A stretch of DNA of 64,000 bases, from positions 537,352 to 601,351 of the forward strand of contig NW_002060953.1 in NCBI RefSeq assembly GCF_000150275.1, read 5' to 3'. Shown here one piece after another: positions 21,600 through 34,200 of this stretch. This stretch comes from Trichoplax adhaerens. Taxonomy: Eukaryota; Placozoa; Uniplacotomia; Trichoplacea; Trichoplacidae. The number at the start of each line of letters is the position of its first letter. The first letter of the stretch is position 1. Below the pieces are notes generated by a model. The model searched no databases, was not told where the DNA came from, and saw nothing but the letters and a program-made list of their open reading frames with translations. The position numbers were made by a program, and so were the translations under genes.

Positions 21600-23023
21600 A
21601 TGGCGCCTAAAAAAGGACGTAAAGGAAAGTCCATTAATACTACAGCGAAGAAGAATAAGAAAGAAGCGATTGATAATCTAGATAAGGCTGAACATGCTAG
21701 CAACCTCGATGATGATGCTCGTCTAAATGATGATAAGGTCGCGGATGAAGTGGATCCATCTACAATCCAGCAGCAACACATCGATCAAGATGAAATGCCT
21801 GAAATGGTATCATTTAATCAATCGAAGGAAGATGCATACAAATTAAAAGCCGAATATTCCAAAGTGAAACAACGGTAGGATGATTTGCGCAAGCACTTTG
21901 TTAGAACACCTATTCTATATAAGTAATTTTTTTTCACAATGTTCAATGCCGATATCACAATTTACAATAAATGAAAATGTAAACTATCCTTCGAGTAGGG
22001 TATGTGCAAGCCTTTCAAGCTGTAGTTTAAAAGGCTATGTAATTGATGATTATGTTTTCTACATTCTTGGCTAATATTTACGAAACTTTTATAGAAATAC
22101 AAAGTTAATCTAATCATAGTCTATATTGTACAACGTTTCTATCTTCTATTGCACGTAGATTGAATTTTAATTGATTCATGTCAACATAACTAATGTTTCT
22201 TAGGATTAAAGATATTCGTAAGGAAAAGCAAAATAGGCATCAGGTTACCAAGGTAACTATGCATCGATTGCAGTTGTAGCTGTTGTACAAGTTTTAGCCA
22301 TGCTTTCTTTTGATTGAATGCATTGAACTGGATCTAACTTAAAATGTTGGGAAAGTTACAAACTGAAATCATAATTAACCTTTAACTTAGGCCAAGGAAA
22401 AATCGACACGCGAGATCTTACCACTTGATGTTCTTCAAGCTGCTATAAAATATAAAGATAGGTATCGTCTAAAATAATCGATCATTTTTCTCAGAAAAGA
22501 AGTGAAGATCATTCTATTAATCCTGTATATTGCGGGTAGTGTAAAAAATTCTAGCGCTCTTACTAACAAAGTACAAGTCTACAATCGAAAACTGCCGACT
22601 TCCAAAAAGCAAACTAGAAATAGAAAATTTCGGTATGTCATTGTGACAAATAGTTACACATTTTTTAATATACTATCATTCTCCAAAGAGAATCGTAACT
22701 ACGCAAGCTCTCGAAATATTGATCTATGAAAATATAGAGAATGAACTGTAGGCTACAGTCACTATTATTTTTGCAAACTAACGTTGGATCAATCAATCAA
22801 ATATAATAATATAATTTATAGAGCGAAAAAAGGGCCCGCTAAAGGAACTTCATTTGTCAACATATCAAAAGATATGCCCATAGAGGTTTCTAACACTACT
22901 TCAAAATTCCTGAATAATCGCTTATTTGGTACACGGATTACAAGAAATAGTACTATGAACGTACTGTCCAACAAATACAAGAACAGAAGTCATCGGCCTG
23001 CAATCAAGTTTAAGAAAACTTAA
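21600..23023 (+). CDS. NOL7: Nucleolar protein 7 (U3 snoRNP-associated family)
   Basis: NOL7 is a nucleolar protein needed for early pre-rRNA processing (the NUC129 family). Exons: 21600-21874, 22204-22252, 22391-22461, 22495-22632, 22822-23023; all phases close, 244 residues (human 257). Residues 1-20 are strongly basic (MAPKKGRKGKS, KKNKK), a likely nucleolar signal, followed by an acidic middle. The diagnostic blocks are EMPEMVSFNQSKEDA followed by a basic helix (IKDIRKEKQNRHQVTK), ILPLDVLQAAI, and a C-terminal FLNNRLFGTRITRNSTMNVL ending in PAIKFKKT. These align with human APEELTF, LLPDTILEKL and [20 protein letters not shown]. Exon 4 is the least certain: it has low similarity and a very short 33-bp intron before it. 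The gene is divergent from POLR3B. Confidence 0.88.
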
Positions 23024-23551
23024 AAACAACTGTGCTAGCACAACTTTTTAACTAAATCTAAGGAAGACCGTTTTATTAGATAAATAGGCCAAGAGTTTAT
23101 GGTGCTATTTCACAACAGTCATTGTGTAGTAATTGCTACCAACAGTTAATTACAATTATGATATGATAATGTAGCACTGAAGGTAAATGACATAATGAAA
23201 TTTAGACTATGTACAAAGATGACATACTGCCACGACACAAATTGTTCTGAATCGATGTGCTATTTACAGCGTTCTAATAATAAAGAACGAATAAAACAGA
23301 TATTAAGCTATGAAGAAGAAATGTTTACAGCAACTTGAGTGTCAAATATACTTTTAGTAATAGAACGAATATCGATATTTCAAACATACTTTAAGGAGTT
23401 CAATGAAAAAATACAATCAAACCAAATTGGTCGAATAGCTAATTATAAGAGCTATTTTCAAAGTAAAAATTTGACACTCCTCATACTAATAGATTTCATT
23501 TGATCTTCCTATACAGTACAAATTTCAATTTATGATCTGTTTCGATGAATC
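23024..23551. other. Intergenic DNA between convergent NOL7 and SAP30BP
   Basis: Holds the two 3' UTRs and a small possible inverted-repeat element at 23336-23477. No coding sequence was seen. Confidence 0.5.
23336..23477. mobile_element. Possible short inverted-repeat (MITE-like) element
   Basis: An 11-base inverted repeat (GAGTGTCAAAT near 23336 and ATTTGACACTC near 23467) bounds about 140 bp of AT-rich noncoding DNA. No clear target-site duplication was found, so it may be coincidence. Confidence 0.25.
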
Positions 23552-26508
23552 TTAGGAATTTCGTGACTTCTTGGCATTGCTAGAGGAATCTAACGTTTGA
23601 TTTGTCACTGCTGAATCAGTCTGATTGCTTGTTGCTGATGGTATATCCCACTTACTCTTCCTTTTCCGGTTTGCATCATCTCCTTAACGATAGAAATATA
23701 CTATTCATTATCAATGCATTCCGTATTTAACGATTTACATGTAGCGCAATTAAGCTTTCTCAACAAGGCACTCTAGAAAGTGATGTTAGTTCGAATTTAA
23801 GCAGAGCAAAAATCGATTACAAACTTTGTCACATGCTTAGTTTACAAGTAATGGTACTGCTAGATAATACCTACCAGAAGCAGAGTTTGTAGTAGAAGAA
23901 GCATTTCGCTTCACGACCTTCACAAAATCAATCTAACAACACGTAACCGCATGGGTCAGTATATAGTTACAATACCTTGTACAACTATTAACATTAACTC
24001 AAGACTTGGAAATGACTATGTCAAGTCAATCTGTGCCATAGTAATTATATGGAATCAAGCAAGTTTTACTACAACAATTATAGCCGATATAACCTGAGTG
24101 CGACTTTGTTTAGCCTTTTCTTTCTTCTCATATGTTTCCTTCTGTACTTTTGCTATTAAAAATTTTGATACATTTAGAATAGGAAATTTTAACAGAGAAC
24201 ACCTTAGTGTTTAGGGATCAATACAACGTATTACCTATTGCATTGTAATAGTCATGTTTATCCCATAACTTTGGGTTGTACATTTCCTGCATAAAAAATT
24301 ACAAATGATAGTTAAATACGGTAGTAACATAAAAGTAATCAATTTAATATAGAATTATCTATTAGTAATAGTAAATCATTCAAAACTTGTCATTATAAAA
24401 AGCTTACAGCTGGATAATTGGTTCCAGTTTCGTCTATTGCACAAAATTCCACTAATTTCTCATATATACTACATAAAAGATGTCAGACAACAACTTTAGT
24501 TAAATTGGTATCTTATTTTGTAGTCCATTAATCTACAATATCCAAGATTTATGAGACTAACCTGGGATTCCTAAAGTTCTTCCGTTTTTCCAAAATTTTA
24601 TTCATATTACTGTCCATCTTCCTGGCTAGCATCGTTATAATTTTTTTCTGAAATTGTTCATCGGTTCATGAAAACTACATGTTACTACAGGTTTCCTTAA
24701 TGTTTTAGCTTAATTACGATAAAGTAGCAAAGACTTCTTCTATCATACCGTATGATGCAGCAATTACTATCATTGACTCCAATTCTAAAACATAATCACC
24801 TGCACATTCAGAGAATGAATCCCATCCGGTTCAGGAGGTAACTGAACTCTATCAATTTCGTCTTGATCTGTATTAACTAGCTTACCTAAAAAGAACATCA
24901 AACGATCATTAAGTTTATTATCAATACATCTCCAGAATAATAAGTGAGACTACAAACAAATTCTACCGTTTAGTAACGAACCTTTAGCAGAGTCATCATC
25001 CGACTCGCTAACGTAGAAAGCAGCCTAAATGAAATAAGTTCAAGCTACTCTTGAGTAACATTGTAACGTCAACATGCAATCATACAAAGAACGATAGAAG
25101 GATAGTTCAAATTGGCTAATGCTATAACCTACAAAAGTATTCTACTTACCTTTCCATTGGCATGCAGGTCTATTGAAAATAAAAAAGTACATCATTACTT
25201 CTAGAAGTAGGATAGATTATTACATTAAACGAGTATCAATGTCAATTGAATTCATATTTCGGTTTAAAAAGACTTTAAAATACCTGTAGCGGAGTCGGAT
25301 ACCACCGTTGGTTCTGCTGCCTAAAAGACATCAATTATTGGATTTCAGTGTTTTAATCTTGTAAACGAGCTTGCAAGCTACTGCAGTATCTAACTAGCAG
25401 TACGTCTATTTACTGTACGATTTAAATTATTGTAACATTGGATATATATCTATACAACTAGCTACGTCTATGTCCATTTTTAAATCTAATGGATATCATT
25501 GTCTATTAACAATGTCTACGTAATTATTTCGTTAATTATACCTTAAAAGCAGAATCTTCATCTCTGTACTCTACTAAGCTATCTATATTAAATTAAAGAA
25601 AAGGACGATCATCAGAAGCTAATTCATGATTAACTGGAACAATAAACAAGCAGAGTCATCATCGAAGATCAGAAAAGTTGATAGAAATTGAAATTAAAAC
25701 ATGCCGATAGAACTTCTGGCATATTTCATTTTCAATTGATTGACGGTAAGTAGATTAGCAACATACTGTGTTACAAATTCTAAGTAAACTGCTCCGATTG
25801 ATTGCAGGAGCAGAAAGGAAGAGATCGATTCCATCCGCTATCACTTGCTACAGTACTGCATGAAATAAGACTACAACAGTCATCATCATGATACAGTCAA
25901 CGAATCCATGTCGTCATAACCCACCACTGAAATGCATTTCACATACAACTAATACTATGAGATTGGCAACAGACCACTTTAGATAGTCAAAATTACAAAT
26001 GTAGCGACAGTTGAAGTTACTAATCCTGCCTTGGCAAAGTTTCAACTGCAAATATAGTAGTAGGTAATAAGTGAATGAGGTAACAACGCATTTAGATTTG
26101 AACGTATTTCATTTATTTAATCCATCACTACATGATCAAGTCTAGAACAATCATAAACGGTAAATTAGATTCTAGTCCTGAAAATAACTATCGTTGTTCC
26201 TTCAATTCGTTTGAATCATCGTCTGGATCACATTCAACGCCATACCAACATCCACTATCCTATCCATACTCCATACTGTCCTGTAGCGGCTTACTAACGT
26301 AAGATACTCGTACCTATTGTTACTGTCAACACCCATGACCACATTTAAAAACTGATTCGGTAAAATCCACATTATTTATCATCGGCATTTCCCTACTTCT
26401 ACTTCGCTATTCCTTAAGCTAATTCAACTTACCCTTATTTCTATCTTCTTGTTCATCTTCATTATCACTATCGGCGCCGTAATTAACAAGAGAATGCAGC
26501 GATGCCAT
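23552..26508 (-). CDS. SAP30BP: SAP30-binding protein (HCNGP family), one 5' exon unresolved
   Basis: SAP30BP is a nuclear protein linked to the SAP30/HDAC co-repressor and to splicing of short introns. Exons, high to low: 26508-26433, an unresolved part, 25578-25542, 25320-25284, 25169-25150, 25024-24982, 24885-24800, 24647-24562, 24468-24408, 24286-24235, 24152-24094, 23932-23875, 23682-23552. The first exon gives MASLHSLVNYGADSDNEDEQ, the acidic N-terminus typical of the family. Internal exons give acidic repeats (SESDDDSA), DEIDRVQLPPEPDG, KILEKRKNFRNP, IYEKLVEFCAIDETGTNYP and KLWDKHDYYNA; the last gives KRKSKWDIPS. Phase shows at least one exon is missing between 25579 and 26432: exon 1 leaves one base, but the exon at 25578 needs two. 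An acidic frame around 26165-26225 (DPDDDSNELKEQ) is a candidate, but its splice sites do not fit. About 250 residues are accounted for (human 308). Confidence 0.9.
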
Positions 26509-27057
26509 TGCTTTTACTTTGGGAAGTTTTCAAGGCGCACACGATCCGAGTGGTAGCCGCTCGGCGTGATGCGCAGCCGTAGATCAGCATTGACACGAAT
26601 GCCGGGTACTATCCAAGAAGAATGTCACTATTGTCTATACTTCTTATGCATGTTATAGTGACATTATTTTTGCTAGTCCATTCGGTCCCTTACAAATCGT
26701 TCAAAAGCAGTAAGTGCTGCATAATAATTCTGTCTGTATTACCCAGGTTTGGTACAGTACGCAATCGCTCGCATTGATCAATACAAAACACTACAGTAAA
26801 CTGCAGTAGTCTATACTGTAGTATGATTTGTACGGTTCTACAGTATACTGTACTGTACTGTACATGTACAGTATAATACTCTACAGTACATTGTACTGTA
26901 AACTGTACAGTACTGTAGCATTTTCACACAACTTGACTCGGACTATGCCAAGGCATCTCGCACCATCGATGGATAGGCTGTCTTTTCTTTCCTTTTACGC
27001 AGAGTTGTTCAATGAAAAAGGAAGAAGAACAACCTATGGCTAGATCACGTTGGTATT
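26498..27057. repeat. Tandem duplication, copy 1 (560 bp)
   Basis: Nearly identical to 27058-27602. It begins inside the SAP30BP first codons, so its left edge carries the real start codon and 5' UTR of that gene. It includes a TACAGTAC cluster (about 26810-26920) and a 51-residue open frame at 26622-26777. Confidence 0.9.
26622..26777 (+). CDS. Small ORF with signal-peptide-like start (copy 1)
   Basis: 51 codons beginning MSLLSILLMHVIVTLFLLVH, a hydrophobic stretch like a signal peptide or membrane anchor, ending TVRNRSH. The frame is intact in both copies of the duplication. A GTAAGT donor lies inside it after KSFKS, so it could also be a first exon, but no continuing exon is evident. It may be chance in promoter DNA. 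No family recognised. Confidence 0.2.
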   Translation: MSLLSILLMHVIVTLFLLVHSVPYKSFKSSKCCIIILSVLPRFGTVRNRSH

Positions 27058-27602
27058 AGCGATACCTTTGCTTTTACTTTGGGAAGTTTTCAAGACGCAC
27101 ACGATCCGAGTGGTAGCCGCACGGCGTGATGCGCAATCGTAGATCAGCATTGACATGAATGCCGGGGACTATCCAAGAAGAATGTCACTATTGCCTATAC
27201 TTCTTATGCATGTTATAGTGACATTATTTTTGCGTGTCCATTCGGTCCCTTACAAATCGTTCAAAAGCAGTAAGTGCTGCATAATAATTCTGTCTGTATT
27301 ACCCTGGTTTGGTACTGTACGCAATCGCTCGCATTGATCAATACAAAACACTACAGTAAACTGCAGTCGTCTTTTTCCACTAGTCTATAGTATGATTTGT
27401 ACGGTTCTATACTGTACTGTATAGTACTGTACATTGTACTGTAAACTGTACAGTACTGTAGCATTTTCACATAACTTGACTGGGACTATGCCAAGGGCAT
27501 CTCGCACCGTAGATGGATAGGCTGTCTTTTCTTTCCTTTTACGCAGAGTTGTTAAAGGAAAAAGGAAGAGCAACAACCTATGGCTAGATCACGTTGGTAT
27601 TA
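27058..27602. repeat. Tandem duplication, copy 2 (545 bp)
   Basis: Direct neighbour of copy 1 at a 560-base offset. Differences include a shortened TACAGTAC tract and a change of the SAP30BP start-codon complement from CCATTG to CCTTTG, so this copy cannot start SAP30BP at that site. It probably arose by unequal exchange or replication slippage. Confidence 0.9.
27182..27337 (+). CDS. Small ORF with signal-peptide-like start (copy 2)
   Basis: Same length and frame as the ORF at 26622-26777. It has five base differences: S to P, L to R inside the hydrophobic stretch, R to W, and one silent. The arginine weakens the signal-like segment. An in-frame ATG nine codons upstream exists only in this copy. 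The pattern looks like drift rather than constraint. Confidence 0.15.
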   Translation: MSLLPILLMHVIVTLFLRVHSVPYKSFKSSKCCIIILSVLPWFGTVRNRSH

Positions 27603-28241
27603 CCGGCTTCTACGCCTGTTCACAGTAATGAAAATGACGCCATTAAGGCTGAAAAAGAGTTTTGTACCCAACTCATATTGTACAGTATAAATGGTAGAGA
27701 ATAAAGTGAGTCAGTACAGTTACTGTACTGTATATACAGTACTGTATACTGTATGTGTGCGCGCGATGCGTAGTCCACGGACAGGAGGATCAGACAGACC
27801 CACTGCCCGTTGCCAGGGATACCATTCTACGGCACCCATTTTAACGAAAGGCAACGATACGAAATACGATCAGTGTTGCTATAGCTTGCTCCTTGTTACT
27901 CATTAACTCATACTTTAGTAATCTTATTAAATTGTACTATTAACTTAAAATTAAAATCAAGGTCGTTTTTATTAATCCTCCGAAAGAAACGGAATTGGCC
28001 TGTTTATACGACTGCTTATGATCCCAGTGCCAAAATCATTACATTAATAGTCAACACTCGTGTAAAATTACCGATATACGCGTCTCATCGCTTGTACGCA
28101 AACAACCGGGCTACCGGTACACTAGTTTTAGTGATAGCAAACGATATACGTATTACTGTGGGTATCAGCCGTAATTTCGGATAGAACTTAGCTTTCTTGC
28201 AGCAAAACATCACAAAAAGTCTATGCAATATATTGTACAAG
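27603..28241. promoter_or_regulatory. Upstream region of BBS2
   Basis: Contains another TACAGTA-rich palindrome block (about 27680-27755) followed by non-repetitive DNA. The frame at 27691-27906 runs through the palindromes and is not a credible gene. The BBS2 promoter should lie here, 1.7 kb from the oppositely directed SAP30BP start; no core element is evident. Confidence 0.45.
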
Positions 28242-31200
28242 ATGATCGTACCAATATTCACGCTTAGGTTTAATCATAAAATTTTCGCTGGTTTGACTAC
28301 AGTTGGCCTCTATGATGGCAAACATCCTTGCTTAACGTGTGCTACCACAGCCGGAAAGGTAAATACGAGTAATTGCCTTATTTTGAGATAACTGCAAACA
28401 CTTAATCTTGTATACAAAAAGCAATATGAAATTCGAGTAATATCGACGATATTACAATGTATGATTGCCAATGGCTAAATTATTAACAAATTTTGGATAA
28501 GGGATAGTTTTATATATGTGTAGCGATCTAGACATCAGGCAGTTGCATATAATGAAATGTATTAGTGAAGAAAGTATTCTACCTTATGCTGTGTTATGTA
28601 CCTTAGTATAAAACATACACAAAGAATGAACTCAACGAGGAGATAGTTAAGCCATTTACTAGCATCGTTGTTTGCTAGTACATTTGATGTATGTATACTA
28701 CATAATTAGCTGAAAAGGTTAATCTTTTAATGATAAATCTAAGTTTAATTATTGAGATACAATTCCAAGTTATTCCTTTGCTTAGACAATGCGTGATTAT
28801 GGACTTGGCTGCTTTGATAAATTAACGCAGTTCATAAGCAGCTGTTTCTAAAATTAAATTCTGAGCCTATGACGAACTTCTAGCTTATGGTTAATAGATA
28901 TTTTACCATTCTTGTCTCGCATGATTTGAATTTGTTTTGATCTAATGAAGCTGAATCGACTAAATACCTATGAATAAAGGCTACTCTATATTTAGCAGTA
29001 TATACTATATTTTACTGTATTGCCTAAGTTGAATAAAAATCTTCGTTCAGTAAAAATGGGTAGTGGACTAAAGTATTCATTATCACGTAATGTAGTAAAT
29101 CTTTATCTCTTGCTGGCTATGGCTGAAGCGGTTAGCAAGTTAAGAATGCTACTCAGTAAATGATTCTACCCCAAATTTCTCAATTTGTTATAAAACTATG
29201 ATTCTGTACTTGTAATTTATCATTTTGCTGTATTGTATGTGCGAATAACTCTATTGTATATTATATCGTTTTATATACGCGTATGAATGATACTTATACG
29301 CTATCACTATATCGAAATGTGTATGGCAGAATGGCATCAGTTCATGTTCGTGACTATTGGCATCTTTATTCAAAAAACAATTCAATCTTTATCTGCTTGT
29401 GTAACACAGTTATTTATTATTATAGTTTATACTTTGCATCTAGTTGATACTCGATCTCTTAAAAGATACTATATTTGTATTCAAGCACATTATGGCTGGT
29501 TTTCAATGTTTACTCTTTCAGTTCCCGTGTTACGATTACATCTGATTTACAATAGCTAGCTTCTAAAAGTAATTGACTACTTATGGTCTGGCTATCTATA
29601 TCAGTTCACATTGAGGGTACTTATTTGCTCTTTAATGGCTCCGTCCTATTGCAATAATTGTAGTAGCTATCGTAAGACTGCAACAACAGTTTATTAAATA
29701 TTTCGGATAAGCTAAATAATATTATTACTCAAAGGAGAATTCTGAGATTCAATGCAAAAAAAAGCTGGAGTACAACTAGCGAATTCTTCATACTCTGGGC
29801 TTAAATTTTCAATTTTACTAATAATTTAGATCTGAATTAAGCAAACGAAATTAGATCTGAAGTTTACTGCTCACTGTCCAGCTAAATAATTGCATTATAA
29901 TTTTCACTACTTATACATATTATATTTAAACGATCGAATTCTTCCGCATATGAGATCGTAAATAAAATTGCTCGCAACCAATGTACATGTTCATAGTAAG
30001 TATTTCTATGAACAGTATTATTTATAAGTATTAAAATAATACAGTACTATACGTGTAGTATAACAAAGTCAGTTTGAAACTATCAATCTATATCTAGTAT
30101 ACGTATCTCAGATCAATGTTGCTTTAATACCATAGTATTGCACTGTACTTTGATATATACAGTATACAGTATGTACACTTTTACAACACAGTACAGCATT
30201 ATCATTACAGTAACTGCGTTGTCTACTATACTTGGGGTGCTGTGAGGTTCCGCCAGTTACGCTAACGCTACCGATATACTGTATTTTGAGAATTTTAATT
30301 TGGTAATCGTCATTCAATGCTCCCTTATATTAGTTAATAGGCAATAAATGCGTCAAATTGCTACTGTTTTTACGACACAGAATAATAGGTTATGATATTA
30401 CGTCAAATTAATTGCAAATAAGAGAATATTCGTTCGCAGATAGATAACGTGTAACGTGTAATAGCCAATATCTTCTTTGGCTGTATTCGATGCAGTACTA
30501 TGTAAACGCAAAAGATTACTTTACGGTAGATATTCATATTACACCTTCGTAGCGATCTAAGCTTTAATTATTCAAAGTTTTTGGCACACATCCATTTCGT
30601 TAAATAACAGACTATAAGAACGAGAAATAACCAATTTAATTTATAAAATTTTCTGTATTGAAGTTCAAAATCGATGCAGATGATTGAAATTGGTTTATTA
30701 ATGATGATAAAAAATAAATTTTGATACATATGCGATAATACTTTATGCAATGTCTAGATCAAATACAATGACTAAAGAAATAGCATTCGTCTACATATTC
30801 CTATATCGGCATTATTAAAATATTTATATAATTATTTTGTAGTCGGTAGTATGCAATAACACCATAAAACTTCTTTTTTTAGATATTGGTTCATAATCCT
30901 CACGCAAGGTTCAATGAAGGTGGCCGTATAAGTGCTGGAACCGAATCGGACGTACATTTACTGAATATAGGACAACAAATAACCGCTTTAACTGCTGGTG
31001 CTTTGAATTCGAATGTAAATAAAGACTTCTTAGTTGCTGGGACACAAACGAGCATTCTAGCCTATGATGTTGATCAAAATGCAGATTTATTCTACAAGGA
31101 TGTATGTTAAATAACGATTAATACAGTAGCTAGCATGGCCAGATACTTATCGAGTTAATATGATTATGATGAAAAACTTTAGGTAATAAATAGCATCGTT

Positions 31201-34200
31201 GGCTATATTTATATTTCAGGTTGCAGATGGAGTAAACGTTGCTGTTGTAGGTCAATTAGGCCAAATTGATTGTCCAATAGCAGTTGTGGGTGGTAACTGT
31301 TCTATACAAGGATTCGACTACGAGGGCAATGATTTATTTTGGACAGTAAGTAGAAGTTATTAGCTTTAAATGGATGAAATTAATCCTATTATTATACTGA
31401 ACGGCAATTGAACCGTGAACTATTTCAGGTTACAGGAGATAACGTTCGAGCAATGGCGTTATGCGACTTCACGCGAGATAATGAGCAAGAGGTATAGTGT
31501 AGCATATGCTCTACATCCACCATCGTCTTTAACAGTCTTAATTGTTGTAAACGGGGTGTTATTTTATAATAGATATCTAATAATTATTTTTCTTGTTGAG
31601 TTAGTATTCATGTACCTCATACTTTCCTTCACAATAGACTATAGCATTTGTAAGGCGACAAGATGATCGTAAATTAATACATTTCTTCTCATTTGATTTC
31701 TCCTAATACAGTTAATAGTTGGCTCCGATGACTACGATATACGTGTATTCAAGAAGGACGAATTAGTTTCAGAAATGACAGAAACAGAAGTGCGAAATAC
31801 TTAATAAGTTTATTATATTATCATTATAATTATGTTTTAATGAAATTTTCCGTACAATGTGCCAATTTGTCTCTACGTTTTAATGTTTACTTTACCTAGG
31901 CTGTGACATGTCTTTGCCCTATGTCAGGTAGTAAATTTGGATATTCTCTAGCTAATGGTACTGTTGGTGTTTATGACAAAACAACACGATACTGGAGGAT
32001 TAAAGTAAGTTGATAATTAGCCTATTACATATTAATTTCTACAGAATACGCAAAAATCAGCTCTAACCTCGCAACTGTAGTAGTAGCATAATTTTTCAAT
32101 TTTTTATTGATTACACTATATTGGTCTTATAGTCTAAGAATCAGGTAGTATCAATATTTAACTACGATCTTGATGGTGATGGTGTTGTCGAGCTGATAAC
32201 TGGATGGTCGAACGGAAAGGTAATCAAATTTCCTTCTTTTACTTTTAATTCTACGATCGTGAAGGTAAGTAGCTTTACTTTAAAGATTTCAGCTAACGAA
32301 TCATTGCCATTTTATGCTAAAATAGGTTGATGCTCGCAATGATAGAACTGGAGAAGTTATGTTTAAAGATAATTTTCCAAGTTCGATTGCTGGAATTATA
32401 AAGGTATAACAGTACATGGATAGTTTTATAATTTCCAAGAGACAAAGCTAATCTCGTTTATTAACAGTATATGTTATATTGCTAAAAGTTCAATTTCTTA
32501 TCAGGCTGATTACCGAATGGATGGGCAGCAAGAACTTATATGTTGTTCTATTAACGGAGAAGGTAAATTTAGTAATTTGTTCATAATCTAAATATTAATT
32601 GAATTGATAAAAGTAGGCATTATATGCAGCTCTATACATTAATTATACTTGATATTAAAGGCTTAGTAGTAAGACTTTTTCAATCAATATTCATGTAGTA
32701 CTTACTTTAATTTATTTCTTTAAGTTCGAGGTTATTTACCTATGGAACAATCAGGTGGCACTACAGCTCCGACAACAGAAAAGGACGTATTTAGGGAGCT
32801 GAGCCTTAAAAAACAGGTCATAAATTTAGAATTAACTTACTACTGCATATATCAAATTATTAAAGTATCTAAATATTTTTGCAAAATCTTGTAACAAAAG
32901 TTAATGCTATATTGTGCACTATTGAAGATTACGTTTGTAATAAATGATAAATAGCAAAGTAGTTAAATTATATTTAAATTTTTGTCCATAGATACTTACA
33001 TATATAGATAGCAAGTAATTTCCATTGCTCGATCTAACGTAAAATTTATTTGGTAACAGAATCTGTTAACTGAACTAAAAAATTATGAAAAAAATGTGAA
33101 AGCGCATAAGTTGCCTGTAGGACTAGAAAAGAGCGAGATTGATGGAACTCCAGTGGGATTAATACCAGTTCAGTAGCCTATTGATTTCTACTGATACATT
33201 ATCGCGTATTACATTGATTAGGTTGAATAAACTTCAGTTACCTAAGCATCCAATTTCATGACATCTTTTACGCCATATTATAGGCTAACACGCAGCTGCT
33301 TGTAACCCTTGATGTTAGTCCTGGCGATGCAAATATACAGGTTGAGATAGTTACTTTCCTGATTTCCTAAATTGAGAAAATTTATTTGAGTGTTCTCAAG
33401 ATAACTATATTTTAATAACCGTATTTAATTCGCATTTCTAGCCTCACATCGTTCTTCACATATCTACCAGCAATGGTTAGCGTTTCATAATAATTACAAT
33501 GGCTTTATGTACTTTTACTGTATTAGTTCATTTTATTCGCGTTATAACATTACTAAGAGTACCATTATTTTTTTTAGATACTATCCTTCGAGCAATTATT
33601 ATATTTGCTGAAGGAATATTTAAAGGCGAAAGTCATGTAGTGTAAGCTTTGATAAATATCTAGAGATTTGTGACAAGTACAACAAGAATCGCAAATTACA
33701 GTATAGTTATGAACGAGCTATTGCAGTTTTAATATGGACATTTTATCCATTTATTTCTTCATTAGCCATCCGAGTCCTCAAAATGTAAGCAATAAGTTAG
33801 ATGTTCGAATATTTCCACAAAAAGATGGCGTTGTAGATTTGCATATAAAGGCTCTAGTCGGTTACAAATCAAGGTATACGAAATGGTTTAATGAACTGTC
33901 ATCAAATACAGTTCGCTAACTCTATTCTGCAATTTAATATGCTATTGTCTAGCGTTCAATTTCATACATTTGAAATGACACGCCAAATTCCAAGATTTAC
34001 CTTATATATCGTGGCTCCTGATGATACACCGGAACCCAAATCATCCGTGGTTTTTCATATCACCGAAAGAATAAATAGGGTAAGGAAGTTATGCAATGTA
34101 TTTCAGTGCTGTCATCGCTTTACTATCTGTGGTCGAGGTTAAAAATGAGTGTTTATTCTGATTGTAAAATATCATTGACTTGGCTCTAGGTTGTTATGTG

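Noticed and set aside
26828-27043. 71-codon frame through the TACAGTAC tract of duplication copy 1
   Set aside because: Low-complexity translation (YSTLYCKLYST); the frame is broken in copy 2.
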